Translations under genes and position numbers: made by a program
In this document: positions 16,508-25,704 of the stretch, piece by piece
Numbering within the stretch: position 1 is the stretch's first letter
How the letters are laid out: the number at the start of each line of letters is the position of its first letter
The notes under the pieces: generated by a model
Database searches by the model: none
Told to the model about the DNA's origin: nothing
What the model saw: the letters and a program-made list of their open reading frames with translations, nothing else
From: Hyphomicrobiaceae bacterium
GTDB lineage: Bacteria; Pseudomonadota; Alphaproteobacteria; Rhizobiales; Hyphomicrobiaceae
Reading direction: 5' to 3'
DNA: 64,000 bases
Assembly (NCBI GenBank): GCA_002919265.1
Contig: PKEY01000085.1
Location: 1-64,000 of the forward strand

Positions 16508-16887
16508 GCCTCTCCCCGCGAGGGCCGCTGTTGATTGCGGACGCCCTTGGCGGCACTTCTAGAGGCGGCGACTTCTGCCCGTTGATCGCCCTGTGCCGCT
16601 GATTGCATCCGGAAGGTCCGATACGCGGCACGAACTGGGACCAGCGCTGGCACCATGGCAGCGTTCGAGTAAAGGCCGAGTTAACAACGTTTGAGCCGGC
16701 AGTATTTCGCGAAGCCTTTTCAGGTCAGACCGGGGCGAACCTGACCGTTTTACTGGCCGTTTGTTTCGGGGCTGCTGCCCCCACGTAACCCTGGCGACCT
16801 TGAAAGTGCCCGGTTGCAACGCGACATCAGGCGAACCCGGACGTTGCCGGCAAGTTGCTTGCGAGCCGAATTTCAGTGGAGATACCC
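16508..16887. other. Divergent intergenic region
   Basis: These 380 bases separate the divergently transcribed PodJ-like gene and the small secreted protein at 16888. They must contain both promoters. I see no convincing gene, strong -35/-10 pair or repeat; the short frames here have no ribosome sites or familiar motifs. Confidence 0.4.
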
Positions 16888-17355
16888 ATGCGCGCGCTTT
16901 TCATCGCTATCCCGGTTCTTGCTGCCGTTGGGCTTGGAGCCGCAAGCAGCGTTGTCGGGCAAGAGCGGCAGGGCCGATTCGCGATGAGCCCGGTGGAGAA
17001 TGGGTTTGTGCGCCTGGATACCGAAACGGGCGTCATGTCGATTTGCACCCAGCAAGACGGTCGATGGACATGCCGGCTGATGGAAGACGAAGCCAAGGCG
17101 CTGCAGGACGAGGTTGCACGCCTACGCGAGGAAGTAAGTCGGTTACGGGCGCAGGCTGCTGTGCCCGACATCCCGTCGCCCAGCGATCGCCCAGCCCCGG
17201 AGCGGAAGCTGGAGCTGCCGTCAGAGGAAGAAATCGATAAAGCCCTCGATTATTTCGAGAACATATTCCGTAAGTTTCGGGAGCGGCTTGATCGATTCGA
17301 ACGTGAAGAGCGCGAGCGCGACGCAGGAAAGCCCAAGAGCGGTACCCAGCTGTAA
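16888..17355 (+). CDS. Conserved small secreted protein with coiled coil
   Basis: Starting at the ATG at 16888 (GGAG seven bases upstream), the 155-residue product has a signal peptide (MRALFIAIPVLAAVGLGAAS). A short domain containing FVRLDTETGVMSIC and GRWTCRLMEDE follows, with two cysteines about 13 residues apart. Then come a heptad-rich helix (LQDEVARLREEVSRLRAQ), a Pro-rich linker and a charged helical tail. It is probably periplasmic and oligomeric. I do not recognise a named family. The yjbQ gene follows after 21 bases and may be co-transcribed. Confidence 0.65.
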   Translation: MRALFIAIPVLAAVGLGAASSVVGQERQGRFAMSPVENGFVRLDTETGVMSICTQQDGRWTCRLMEDEAKALQDEVARLREEVSRLRAQAAVPDIPSPSDRPAPERKLELPSEEEIDKALDYFENIFRKFRERLDRFEREERERDAGKPKSGTQL

Positions 17356-17376
17356 CTGGCACGCGAGGAGAGGCAC

Positions 17377-17808
17377 GTGCTGACGCAGGCGAGCACATCC
17401 CTGACCATATCGACCCGCGGCCCCGGCTTCACCGATCTGACGCCCGCGGTGGAAGAATGGCTTGGCCGAATCGGCGCTCGTGAAGGGCTGCTGACCGCCT
17501 TTGTCCGCCATACGTCGGCTTCCCTCACCATCCAGGAGAATGCCGACCCAGATGTGCGGCGGGACCTCCTCGACGCCCTTGACCGGCTGGCGCCGCGGTC
17601 GGCGGACTACCGACACAGCATAGAGGGATCCGATGATATGCCGGCGCATATCAAGACGATGCTGACCTCCACCTCTATCGGCATTCCGGTCGTCAGCGGA
17701 AAAGCCGTGTTCGGCACATGGCAGGCGCTCTACCTCGTGGAGCACCGCGATGCGCCACACCGCCGGGAGGTGGTCCTCCACTTCATCGGCGAAAGAAACC
17801 CATCCTAA
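17377..17808 (+). CDS. yjbQ: YjbQ family protein (secondary thiamine-phosphate synthase enzyme, UPF0047)
   Basis: The 143-residue product carries the UPF0047 motifs HTSASLTIQENADPDVRRDL, an internal GSDDMPAHIKTML with a conserved histidine, and a C-terminal GTWQALYLVEHRD. The E. coli homologue has weak thiamine-phosphate synthase activity, so the physiological role is uncertain. Start is GTG at 17377 with GAGGAG about seven bases upstream. Length is typical. Confidence 0.9.
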   Translation: MLTQASTSLTISTRGPGFTDLTPAVEEWLGRIGAREGLLTAFVRHTSASLTIQENADPDVRRDLLDALDRLAPRSADYRHSIEGSDDMPAHIKTMLTSTSIGIPVVSGKAVFGTWQALYLVEHRDAPHRREVVLHFIGERNPS

Positions 17809-17897
17809 GCCGACTTATTTGTCTCGCCTTTCTCTCGTCCTTGCGTCGCCCGCTATCAGGCCGTAACGAAATAGAGACCCACCAACGGATCGAAGGC

Positions 17898-18212
17898 ATG
17901 CTGTTCCTGCGCGCACTCAGCGGTCTATTCCTTCTTGCCGCGACGCTTGCGTTAATTGCGGCGGCCACGCGCGTTCAGCTCGGCACGCCCGATGCCCTCT
18001 TCGCCCCGTTCCTGTCACAAATCGCTCAGTCCTCCCCGGGACTTATCCAAACAATGGAAAAGTCCATATCCGGCATCCACCCTCTGCTTTGGGACCCGAT
18101 CGTGAAGTCATTCCTCAGGCTGCCGGCATGGGTGAGCCTCGGTGCGATCGGCATAATTCTTGGCTGGCTGGGGCGACGCCGCCGCCAACGCATCAACGTT
18201 TTTACGAACTGA
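17898..18212 (+). CDS. Small two-helix membrane protein
   Basis: The likely product, 104 residues from the ATG at 17898, begins MLFLRALSGLFLLAAT and has two hydrophobic segments. These are residues 6-26 and 75-93 (VSLGAIGIILGWLGRRR), with a positively charged end after the second. The intervening loop is probably periplasmic. The reading frame continues upstream over the end of yjbQ, but that part reads as out-of-frame sequence. The ribosome site is weak (GAAGG very close to ATG), so the start is uncertain. I do not recognise the family. Confidence 0.55.
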   Translation: MLFLRALSGLFLLAATLALIAAATRVQLGTPDALFAPFLSQIAQSSPGLIQTMEKSISGIHPLLWDPIVKSFLRLPAWVSLGAIGIILGWLGRRRRQRINVFTN

Positions 18213-18222
18213 CCCGCCTCAC

Positions 18223-19299
18223 TTAACGAGACCGGGTGCCAGCCTGCTCGACCTGCGACGCGGGTGTCATGAGCGTCTGGACGAGTTGGCGCGCATGTTC
18301 GCCGAGGTCGATATCCGACTTCGAGATGTCAACCATCACGCCCACGGCAACGAAAAGGAACAGCGCACTGCAAATGCCTATCATCAATCTGTTGTGCCGC
18401 GAGTTGAGCGCTGCGATATCCTCCTCTGTGATCGGAGGAGCGGTATCGTTAGTCGCCCGAATGCCGCGGATCTTCTTGTGAACCTGCCGGCGAACCGTAC
18501 CGTGATCCACTACCGGGACACCGGCCCTGCGCGCGATCTCCGCCGCGATCTCCGGGATTGGCAGCAGCGGATCGACATTGGCCTCACTGACGTAGCCTAG
18601 CGGAATCTTTTGCCCCGACTTGGTGACGATCCGTGCACCGCGGAGCATGACCGGGGCAATCGTACCGCCGTAGATCTCGCGCCGGGTCTCCACGGATTCG
18701 ATGTCTGAATAAGGAATGTCATGCTTCCGGTAGAAAAACTTCGGCATGGAGATGCCGCGAGCGGCCGGAAGAGTAAGCTGCACAGAGCTTTCGCCGATGA
18801 CGACGCGGGCGCGGATTGAATGAATCAGCTCGAAAACGACCAGCAGCATAACGATTGCGAAAGCGACCGCGAAAATGGTGAAGCCCAGCATATCCGGCCA
18901 AAGCTGATGGATGATACGCTGCACCATCATGGCCGGGAGGCTTGCGAAGAAGGGCAACAAGAGGAGGAAAACGAACGAGAGAATTGTTTTCCGGACTGTG
19001 CTGGCCTGATAGACGAGCCGTGGACTGGCGGCTGGCAGATCTGTCGCTGAAGCTTGAGGTTTGTCCCTCTTGGCAGCTACCTGCGACGGCCCGGAAGATG
19101 TCGGTTGAGACGCCCGCTGAGGTTCAGCATCGGCTTCAGTCTTAAGAGCGGAATCGAGCAACGCCGCGGACTTCTCGACAACCTCTCCAGTAGAACTTTC
19201 GCTTTCTCTCAGCCCGACCTGCCCATTTTTCTCATTATCCGCAAGCGAAGACGCCGAAGAAGCGTTTGCAGCCTCATCCACGTTCTTGTTCTCGGTCAT
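18223..19299 (-). CDS. Three-helix membrane protein with acidic N-terminal tail, unknown function
   Basis: This 358-residue protein has about 95 disordered, Ser/Ala/Glu-rich residues, then transmembrane segments near 104-124 ([19 protein letters not shown]), 137-159 and 303-323. Between the second and third lies a soluble segment with [14 protein letters not shown] and [17 protein letters not shown], which resembles bacterial PH-like membrane-protein domains. It converges on the small membrane gene at 17898 and is divergent from msrA. No function can be assigned; a structural or sensing role at the membrane is a guess. Confidence 0.65.
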   Translation of the reverse strand: MTENKNVDEAANASSASSLADNEKNGQVGLRESESSTGEVVEKSAALLDSALKTEADAEPQRASQPTSSGPSQVAAKRDKPQASATDLPAASPRLVYQASTVRKTILSFVFLLLLPFFASLPAMMVQRIIHQLWPDMLGFTIFAVAFAIVMLLVVFELIHSIRARVVIGESSVQLTLPAARGISMPKFFYRKHDIPYSDIESVETRREIYGGTIAPVMLRGARIVTKSGQKIPLGYVSEANVDPLLPIPEIAAEIARRAGVPVVDHGTVRRQVHKKIRGIRATNDTAPPITEEDIAALNSRHNRLMIGICSALFLFVAVGVMVDISKSDIDLGEHARQLVQTLMTPASQVEQAGTRSR

Positions 19300-19440
19300 C
19301 CGCCCCTCCCGTGGCGTCGTAAAAGGCGGGCGGGCAATCGCGGCGAAGTGACTATGACGTGGTTCCCACCCGACCCGCGGACACTATATCAAGACCAGGC
19401 CTGTTCGTATCGCCCCGACCACACACCTTCAGGTGATCAG

Positions 19441-20103
19441 ATGCTTTTCTCCCGTAAGAAGCTACAGATGCCCAGCCCCGATACCGCTTTGAAAGGCCGG
19501 CCGGATCCAATCCCGACAGCAGAGAAGCACTTCGTGAATGGCCGGCCGCTGAAAGGGCCTTATCCGGATGGCTTGGAGCAGGCCGTTTTTGGAATGGGGT
19601 GCTTCTGGGGCGCCGAGCGGAAATTCTGGCAGCTCAGCGACGGTATTTGGATTACGGCATCTGGATACGCCGGTGGCTACACACCGAACCCCACTTATGA
19701 AGAAGTATGCTCCGGTGGCACCGGCCACGCCGAAGTGGTGCTAGTGGTCTACGATCCCAAGGTGATCAGCTACGAAAAGCTGCTGAAAACATTCTGGGAG
19801 AACCACGACCCCACGCAGGGAATGCGCCAGGGCAACGACATTGGCACCCAATACCGTTCAGCCATCTACACAACCTCGCCCGAGCAGCGGCGCCTGGCTG
19901 AGGCCTCCAAGGAAATTTTTCAGCGCGTGTTGTCGGCCAACGGGTTCGGTCCCATCACGACTGAGATCAAGGATCTCACTGAGTTCTACTTCGCCGAGGA
20001 CTACCACCAGCAATATCTCGCGAAGGTGCCCCACGGCTATTGTGGTCTGGGCGGCACGGGCCTTTCCTGCCCAATCGGAACGGGCGTCACTGCCGAGAGC
20101 TGA
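19441..20103 (+). CDS. msrA: Peptide-methionine (S)-S-oxide reductase MsrA
   Basis: The ATG at 19441 (AGGTG six bases upstream) gives 220 residues, the usual MsrA length. The catalytic cysteine is in [14 protein letters not shown]. Further signatures are [51 protein letters not shown] and the C-terminal [13 protein letters not shown], where resolving cysteines lie. It reduces methionine S-sulfoxide in oxidised proteins using thioredoxin. The frame extends far upstream to 19054, but that part overlaps the divergent membrane gene and is not MsrA-like. Confidence 0.95.
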   Translation: MLFSRKKLQMPSPDTALKGRPDPIPTAEKHFVNGRPLKGPYPDGLEQAVFGMGCFWGAERKFWQLSDGIWITASGYAGGYTPNPTYEEVCSGGTGHAEVVLVVYDPKVISYEKLLKTFWENHDPTQGMRQGNDIGTQYRSAIYTTSPEQRRLAEASKEIFQRVLSANGFGPITTEIKDLTEFYFAEDYHQQYLAKVPHGYCGLGGTGLSCPIGTGVTAES

Positions 20104-20153
20104 TCGGCTGAGGAGTTCGGAGCTGCCGGCAACAAAGAAATCCCGAGCGCGCT

Positions 20154-20207
20154 GAGCTCCAGAGGAGCCCAAACGCCCCGGGATTAGGCCTCCGGGGAAG
20201 GGAGCTC
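20154..20207. repeat. Nested inverted repeats between convergent genes, possible bidirectional terminator
   Basis: GAGCTCC (20154-20160) pairs with GGAGCTC (20201-20207). Inside it CCCCGG (20176-20181) pairs with CCGGGG (20192-20197). The structure sits between the convergent msrA and GST genes. No T-run follows on either strand, so termination is plausible but not certain. Confidence 0.35.
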
Positions 20208-20211
20208 GGAA

Positions 20212-20820
20212 CTACTTGATCAGCCCTTCGGCCTTCATGGCCTCTTTCACGGCAGGCCGCTGGCCGACACGCTCAAGGTACGCGGTGATATTCTTGAACC
20301 CGGACAAATCGATCTTCAGCGGCCGCGCCCAGCTCAGTACCGTGAAGGCGTAGGCATCAGGAAGCGTGAAGTTCTCACCCATGATGTAGGGCTTGTCGGC
20401 AAGGTGCTGATCGAGGTGAGCGATCCGCGACAGCAGCTGTTCGCGAACGAAAGCCTTCCCCTCCTCCGGCATCGTCGGCTTGAAGAGCGGCCCGAAGCCT
20501 TTGTGCAGCTCGCTGGTAATGAAGTTCAGCCAGGACAGCATCCGATACCATTCGATGGTGCCCCGCTGCGGCATCAGATGAGTCGCGTTGGCCTTCTCGG
20601 CGAGGTATTGGACGATCACCGGGCCTTCGGTGAGAACCGTTCCGTCATCAAGCTCCAGCGTCGGCACATAGCCGACGCGGCTAATCTGGCGGAAGTCCCG
20701 CCCGTCTTCGGTCTTCTTCTCCTTGAGATCAACCTTCACCAGCTCGAACGGCGTATTGGTCTCACGAAGAATGATGTGAGGGGACAGGGAGCACGCGCCC
20801 GGTGAGTAATATAGCTTCAT
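20212..20820 (-). CDS. Glutathione S-transferase, beta/GstA-like
   Basis: This 202-residue GST has the classic GstA opening MKLYYSPGACSLSPHI with the conserved cysteine and serine. It also has the glutathione-binding loop VGYVPTLELDDGTVLTEGPV and an all-helical C-terminal domain with FTLPDAYAFTVLSWA. I start at the second ATG (20820): AAGGAG lies exactly six bases before it, whereas the first ATG (20826) directly abuts that site. It converges on msrA, a pairing consistent with redox defence, though it may be chance. Confidence 0.92.
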   Translation of the reverse strand: MKLYYSPGACSLSPHIILRETNTPFELVKVDLKEKKTEDGRDFRQISRVGYVPTLELDDGTVLTEGPVIVQYLAEKANATHLMPQRGTIEWYRMLSWLNFITSELHKGFGPLFKPTMPEEGKAFVREQLLSRIAHLDQHLADKPYIMGENFTLPDAYAFTVLSWARPLKIDLSGFKNITAYLERVGQRPAVKEAMKAEGLIK

Positions 20821-21005
20821 AGGCATCTCCTTGGTCGATCAATAGTTCCATTATACCGAACTAACGAACAAATGAAAAGCTTGCATCTTGCCGAAAGCCT
20901 TTCAATGACGCAGATGTGAACGCGGCCGCGCCAGGGCGGCTGTTGTGGATTTAACCCGCCAATGATGCTTAGGATGCGTTGGCAAAACCGACGGGGTGAC
21001 GGCTC

Positions 21006-21854
21006 ATGACGAGCAACGGGGCGAATACGGGAGTCGCTACTGGAAACTTGATGGCCGGCAAGCGCGGCCTCGTCATGGGCATTGCGAACAACCGGTCAAT
21101 AGCGTGGGGCATTGCAAAGGCTGTTGCGGCTCAAGGCGCTGAGCTTGCCGTTACCTATCAGGGCGAGGCGCTGAAGAAGCGCGTCGAGCCGCTGGCAGCC
21201 GAGCTTGGCTGCAACCTCGTGTTGCCCTGCGACGTGACCGACGCCTCGTCGATGGACGCTGTGTTCGTTGAGCTGAAGGAACGCTGGGGCCGTCTCGACT
21301 TCCTGGTGCACGCCATCGCCTTCTCGGACAAGAACGAGCTCGACGGCCGCTACGTCGACACGTCCGAGAAGAACTTCACGCAGACGATGCTCATTTCCTG
21401 CTATTCGTTCACGGCGCTGGCCCAGCGCGCCGAAAAGCTGATGACCGATGGCGGTGCGCTGCTGACCCTCACCTACTACGGCGCCGAGAAGGTGATGCCG
21501 CATTACAATGTCATGGGCGTCGCCAAGGCTGCCTTGGAGGCGAGTGTCCGCTACCTGGCAGCGGACCTCGGCCGGAATGGCATCCGCGTGAACGCAATCT
21601 CTGCCGGCCCGATAAAAACGCTAGCCGCCTCCGGCATCGCGGACTTCCGCTACATTCTGAAGTGGAACGAATACAATTCTGCGCTGCGGCGGACCGTGAC
21701 GATCGAGGACGTGGGCGCGGCTGGCTTGTATCTCCTCTCCGATCTCTCCCGCGGCGTCACCGGCGAAATTCATCACGTCGACGCCGGCTACCACGTGCAG
21801 GGCATGAAGAACGAGGACGCCCCGGACATCAGTGTGGTGAAGAACGGGGATTGA
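21006..21854 (+). CDS. fabI: Enoyl-[acyl-carrier-protein] reductase (NADH) FabI
   Basis: This 282-residue short-chain dehydrogenase of the FabI type has the cofactor-binding loop GIANNRSIAWGIAKA. It also has CDVTDASSMDAVF, HAIAFSDKNELDG, the catalytic Tyr/Lys pair in YYGAEKVMPHYNVMGVAKAA, and the C-terminal YLLSDLSRGVTGEIHHVDAG. It catalyses the last reduction in each cycle of fatty acid elongation. The initiation ATG at 21006 has only a G-rich upstream stretch; a second ATG lies 15 codons in, so the exact start is not certain. Confidence 0.95.
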   Translation: MTSNGANTGVATGNLMAGKRGLVMGIANNRSIAWGIAKAVAAQGAELAVTYQGEALKKRVEPLAAELGCNLVLPCDVTDASSMDAVFVELKERWGRLDFLVHAIAFSDKNELDGRYVDTSEKNFTQTMLISCYSFTALAQRAEKLMTDGGALLTLTYYGAEKVMPHYNVMGVAKAALEASVRYLAADLGRNGIRVNAISAGPIKTLAASGIADFRYILKWNEYNSALRRTVTIEDVGAAGLYLLSDLSRGVTGEIHHVDAGYHVQGMKNEDAPDISVVKNGD

Positions 21855-22059
21855 GGCTGGACTGCGGTCCCGTTTTTGCCATCGGTGATCCAGGCCGAAG
21901 GGAGAAATCGAGACGCACCCAGGTATCCAGTCCGAATTCGCGCGTAATCCTCAGAGCCGCGCTAAAGCTAGAGAGGGAGCAAGTCGAGCGCGACCCGTGC
22001 TTGCTTGAAGATGTTATCGCATATTCGTGCCTAACACTGTCCCTCTCAGGAGCACTCCG

Positions 22060-23067
22060 ATGTCCAACACCAATCGTCAAGTAAAGCTTGCCCGCCGCCC
22101 TGCCCCAGGGCCGCTGTCGCGGGACGTGTTTTCAATCGAAGACGGCCCCATTCCCGAGCCGGGACCGGGCCAGTTTCGGGTCAAAATCGAATACATATCT
22201 CTCGATCCCGCCATGCGCGGCTGGGTCAGCGATGGGCGCTCTTACGTCGAGCCCGTGGCCATCGGTGCTGTGATGCGTGGCTATGCAGCGGGACACGTGG
22301 AAGTCTCGAACCATCCGGACTTCAAGCCGGGTGACGCCGTGCAGGGCCTCTTCGGTGTGCAGCAATACGCCGTTTCCGACGGCAAGCGCGTGGTCAAGGT
22401 CGACACCAACCTTGCGCCGCTGCAGCGATGGGTCGGCGGATTGGGCATGCCTGGCTGGACGGCCTATTTTGGCCTGCTTGAAGTGGGGCAGCCGAAGCCA
22501 GGCGAAACAGTCGTTGTGTCAGCGGCCGCGGGCGCTGTCGGCTCCGTCGTTGCGCAAATTGCGAAGCTGAAGGGCTGCCGTGCAGTCGGAATCGCGGGTG
22601 GTCCGGAAAAGTGCCGCTATCTTCTCGATGAGCTCGGCCTTGATGCTGCCGTCGATTACAAGGCCGGCAATCTCGCTGCCGATCTGCAAGCGGCGTGCCC
22701 GCAGGGAATTGACGTCTACTTCGAAAATGTCGGCGGCGAGATCCTCGACACTGTCCTCCCGCTGATGAACAGGTTTGGTCGTATTCCGCTTTGTGGACTG
22801 ATCTCGGCCTATAACGCCACTACGCCACCGCCTGGGCCGCGAAATCTCAGAAGCGTGCTGACGCAGCGGCTGAAAATTCAAGGTCTCATTGTTTTCGATT
22901 GGGCGGACCGCATCGACGAAGCCATCCGCGACCTCGGCAAGTGGTATTCTGAGGGCAAGCTCAAGATCCGGGAGGACGTTCGCGAGGGCGGTCTCGACGC
23001 ATTTCCCGATGTGCTCAACCTGCTCTACACAGGCGGCAATCATGGCAAGCTTGTTCTGAAGGTTTGA
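22060..23067 (+). CDS. Zinc-independent NADP-dependent oxidoreductase (CurA / leukotriene B4 12-hydroxydehydrogenase type)
   Basis: This 335-residue medium-chain reductase has the family opening VKLARRPAPGPLSRDVF, then EYISLDPAMRGWVSD, the Rossmann motif VSAAAGAVGSVVAQIAKLKG with a following GIAGGPEKC, and VYFENVGGEILDTVLPLM. No zinc-ligand pattern is present. Such enzymes reduce alpha,beta-unsaturated ketones or aldehydes with NADPH. AGGAG lies seven bases before the ATG at 22060. The next gene begins 11 bases after the stop, so both are probably one transcript. Confidence 0.88.
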   Translation: MSNTNRQVKLARRPAPGPLSRDVFSIEDGPIPEPGPGQFRVKIEYISLDPAMRGWVSDGRSYVEPVAIGAVMRGYAAGHVEVSNHPDFKPGDAVQGLFGVQQYAVSDGKRVVKVDTNLAPLQRWVGGLGMPGWTAYFGLLEVGQPKPGETVVVSAAAGAVGSVVAQIAKLKGCRAVGIAGGPEKCRYLLDELGLDAAVDYKAGNLAADLQAACPQGIDVYFENVGGEILDTVLPLMNRFGRIPLCGLISAYNATTPPPGPRNLRSVLTQRLKIQGLIVFDWADRIDEAIRDLGKWYSEGKLKIREDVREGGLDAFPDVLNLLYTGGNHGKLVLKV

Positions 23068-23078
23068 GGCGCGGGTTC

Positions 23079-23666
23079 ATGCGGGGGGCGAGGACGATTT
23101 ACTTCATCCGTCACGGCGAGACGGACTGGAACGCAGCGCGGCGCCTGCAAGGCCAGACGGACATATCTTTGAACGACACTGGCCGTCAGCAGGCCGCCCG
23201 CAATGGGCACGTGCTCCGGCAGCTCCTTCCCAACTTCGAAGATCTCGACTTTGTCGCCAGCCCCCTCAGCCGCACCCGTGAGACGATGGAAATCGTGCGG
23301 AAATCCGTTGGCCTCGAGCCGGCTGGCTACCGCACCGATCCGCGTCTGCGGGAAATCTGCTTCGGTCACTGGGAAGGATTTACTTGGTCAGAGCTGCCTG
23401 AGCGTGACCCTGAGGGGTACGAAGCCCGGCTCGCCGATCCCTTCAACTGGCGCCCGCGCGGCGGCGAGAGCTATCGCGACCTCATGGAGCGCATCGTCGG
23501 CTGGCTCGAAAGTCTGGAGGGCAACGCCGTCGTCGTCTCCCACGGCGGTGTGAGCCGGGTGTTGCGGGGACACCTGCTGGGCATCGATCCGAGCGAGGTG
23601 CCGTTCCTGGAAGTCCCTCAGGATAAGGTGCTCGTTCTCCGGCCAGGCGAGATAAGCTGGCACTAA
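23079..23666 (+). CDS. Histidine phosphatase family protein (phosphoglycerate mutase-like)
   Basis: The 195-residue product carries the phosphohistidine motif TIYFIRHGETDWNAARRLQG, the SPLSRTRETMEIV segment with the second arginine, ICFGHWEGFTWSEL, and the proton-donor histidine in VVSHGGVSRVLRGHLLG. This is the cofactor-dependent phosphatase branch (CobC/GpmB-like); the substrate cannot be told from sequence. I start at ATG 23079, as the longer frame begins with a TTG overlapping the previous stop. Confidence 0.88.
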   Translation: MRGARTIYFIRHGETDWNAARRLQGQTDISLNDTGRQQAARNGHVLRQLLPNFEDLDFVASPLSRTRETMEIVRKSVGLEPAGYRTDPRLREICFGHWEGFTWSELPERDPEGYEARLADPFNWRPRGGESYRDLMERIVGWLESLEGNAVVVSHGGVSRVLRGHLLGIDPSEVPFLEVPQDKVLVLRPGEISWH

Positions 23667-23761
23667 GCATAACCAACGATTGTTAGCTGGCACCCTGACA
23701 TTCCGTGGAACCTGCGTATCGCCCCTGCGTTGCCGCCGGGACAGGTGGCATCGCAGTATTC

Positions 23762-24937
23762 ATGGGTGGTTCTATGGGAATTCTCCTTTCCGCCGTTCAG
23801 CGTTTTCTAACTCCCGAGCTTATCGGGCGAATAGCCGGTGCGATAGGTATCGACCCGAAATTGGCTCAGACCGCAGCCTCCGCTGCCATTCCGGCCATTC
23901 TCGCGAGCTTGTCGAAGGTCGCCGATAGCCCTAGCGGCACCGAGCGCTTGTCTGATGCAATCTCCCGCGCCCCAACGGGTATGCTCGATGACATCGGCTC
24001 CCTCCTGACAAACCGCAACCAATTGATCGACCAAGGGCAATCGATGCTGTCGTCGCTGCTCGGCAGCAGCGGCTCGAATGCATTGATGTCGAGCATCAGC
24101 CGGTATGTCGGCGGTGGCGAAAGCTCCATGGGCTCGCTGCTGGGGATGCTTACGCCGATTCTGATGGGTGTTCTGGGCCGCCAGCAGCAGGCAACTGGTG
24201 GAGGAACGGCAGGACTGGCTCGGCTATTGCAGTCGGAAGCTGGCGACTTCAAAGCTGCGATGCCATCGGGACTTTCGACGTTGCTCGATTCCTCGGGCTT
24301 TTTCGATCAGCTCGGCTCGATGAAGGCAGCTGCCAGCCAGACCGTGAGAGAACAGTTCGGCGAAAGCGCCACTGGCGAACGAACGGTGCGGCCGGCGCCC
24401 ATGACAACCACCAGAAGCGAACCCGCCCACAGTGGCTCAACCTGGGCCTACTGGGCTCTGCCGCTGGCCGCCATCATTGGAGGTTTGATCGGATACTTGT
24501 GGGGCGTAGAGGAGCCAGCCCGCGACACGACGGCTGCTTATCAGGCGACCGACGTCTCCAGCGCAAGACCGATGGACATGATTATGCGCCAAGCCGTCGT
24601 CAGCGATGCGGGTGAGCCAATCGGCATCGTCGAGGACGTGCTCGTCACGCCGAACGGGCAAGTGATGGCGGTTCTGAGTACCGCGCAACCTCTCGGTCTG
24701 GGCGAGAAGCGGGTTGCCGTACCGATGCACTTGCTTGAGACCGCAACGCGCGATGGCGGCACACGGATCGTGTACAAGGGCTCGAAGGAAGCTTTGGTCG
24801 AAGCACCGCCTGTCAGCCCGCGCACTGGTGGCAATCGTTCGGAATCAACTCAACCCGGCAGCTCAGGCATGATGCATTCGGAAGATCGGCCAAGCACCTC
24901 GCCGGGGTTTCAGGGAGAGCCGCCTACAAGCAAGTAG
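23762..24937 (+). CDS. DUF937 domain protein fused through a membrane helix to a PRC-barrel domain
   Basis: About 391 residues. The N-terminal 150 residues form a DUF937 domain (LIGRIAGAIGIDPKLAQTAA; LGSSGSNALMSSISRYVGG; LGMLTPILMGVLGRQQQ). One transmembrane helix lies near 228-246 (WALPLAAIIGGLIGYLWG). The C-terminal part contains a PRC-barrel-like segment, AVVSDAGEPIGIVEDVLVTP then KRVAVPMHLLETATRDGG. The start is uncertain: the ATG at 23762 lacks a clear ribosome site, and the ATG at 23774 has GGTGG five bases upstream. A strong terminator follows. Function is unknown; DUF937 and PRC domains both occur in envelope or structural proteins. Confidence 0.7.
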   Translation: MGGSMGILLSAVQRFLTPELIGRIAGAIGIDPKLAQTAASAAIPAILASLSKVADSPSGTERLSDAISRAPTGMLDDIGSLLTNRNQLIDQGQSMLSSLLGSSGSNALMSSISRYVGGGESSMGSLLGMLTPILMGVLGRQQQATGGGTAGLARLLQSEAGDFKAAMPSGLSTLLDSSGFFDQLGSMKAAASQTVREQFGESATGERTVRPAPMTTTRSEPAHSGSTWAYWALPLAAIIGGLIGYLWGVEEPARDTTAAYQATDVSSARPMDMIMRQAVVSDAGEPIGIVEDVLVTPNGQVMAVLSTAQPLGLGEKRVAVPMHLLETATRDGGTRIVYKGSKEALVEAPPVSPRTGGNRSESTQPGSSGMMHSEDRPSTSPGFQGEPPTSK

Positions 24938-24964
24938 CCAATCACTCTTGAACACAGAAAATTT

Positions 24965-25002
24965 GAGAGCCGAAGCAGCGGCAGCTTCGGCTCTCTTTTT
25001 GG
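24965..25002 (+). terminator. Strong Rho-independent terminator
   Basis: A 12-bp perfect stem (GAGAGCCGAAGC at 24965-24976 with its complement at 24984-24995) and a 7-base loop are followed directly by TTTTT. It ends the DUF937/PRC-barrel transcript. Confidence 0.92.
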
Positions 25003-25314
25003 GTTTGCATGGCCGGCAAAAACGGGTGCTCAGGCCGTCCTTGCGGCCAAGGCGCCAGCTCGCGCGTGCTTCGAGCTGAGTTCGCTGCGACTACGACATT
25101 GGCGATACTCTGCCTCCGTCCCAGCCGCCCAAATTCTCGGCGCATTGATTTCGCTAGCTCCCTTCCGGGACCAGCGAATCATGATCGCCTACTTCTGATT
25201 AAGCCGAACGACCGTTTGTTGTCACCATAACATCGCCAGTGCGGCTTCATCCGATTTCTGACCGATGCAAGAAAACTGCTATGAGATGAAGGAAACAAGG
25301 GAAAAGCGCTCAAG
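25003..25314. other. Non-coding stretch upstream of the APH remnant
   Basis: These 312 bases contain only short frames with no ribosome site and no recognisable motif. Low-complexity translations rich in Arg, Ser and Pro suggest non-coding DNA. Confidence 0.4.
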
Positions 25315-25640
25315 GTGACCGTTCGCAACCCCATTTTGGATCGTTTTCTTGCCCTTTGGGATCTGATGCCAGAGGGACAGCCCATTGTTACGCCTCGCGC
25401 CAGCTTGCTCCCCGTGCGCCGCTCTCACGGCCCTGCCATACGCGCCGCGAGATCCAGCGCCGCCTTAATTCCGACGTCCCCGTGCAGAACGCCAACATCC
25501 TTCGGATTGGCGAGCAGCAGACGCGCCGGTTCTTCTGCTCGCGCAAAAATGCCGCCGTGGCCTCGCAGCAGTCAGGCCAGCTCGGGAAACCAGACGGTTC
25601 CGCATCGCGGAGTTGGCGCTGGCCGAGCTCAACCGCTGCT
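25315..25640. pseudogene. Scrambled remnant of an APH(6)-type aminoglycoside phosphotransferase, second part inverted
   Basis: On the plus strand, 25315-25440 translates to ILDRFLALWDLMPEGQPIV and then LLPVRRSHGPA. This matches the N-terminus of streptomycin 6-phosphotransferase-like proteins (WxLxxDGEPxxT..S..LPVR..G.PA). The frame then loses similarity. On the minus strand, 25598-25473 reads VWFPELA, a stop, then RGHGGIFARAEEPARLLLA and DVGVLHGDV, which matches the internal APH(6) region ending in the catalytic HGD motif. The central segment therefore lies inverted relative to the N-terminus and carries a stop. No intact kinase can be made. The rest of the gene was not found nearby. Confidence 0.7.
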
Positions 25641-25704
25641 AACCGGATCGACTTAAGCCGGTTCGGGATATCTGAGAATGGCTGTGCCATAGAGGAGCAT
25701 CAAC

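Noticed and set aside
16855..16887. Longer start for the small secreted protein
   Set aside because: The extension puts residues ahead of the signal peptide and lacks a ribosome site.
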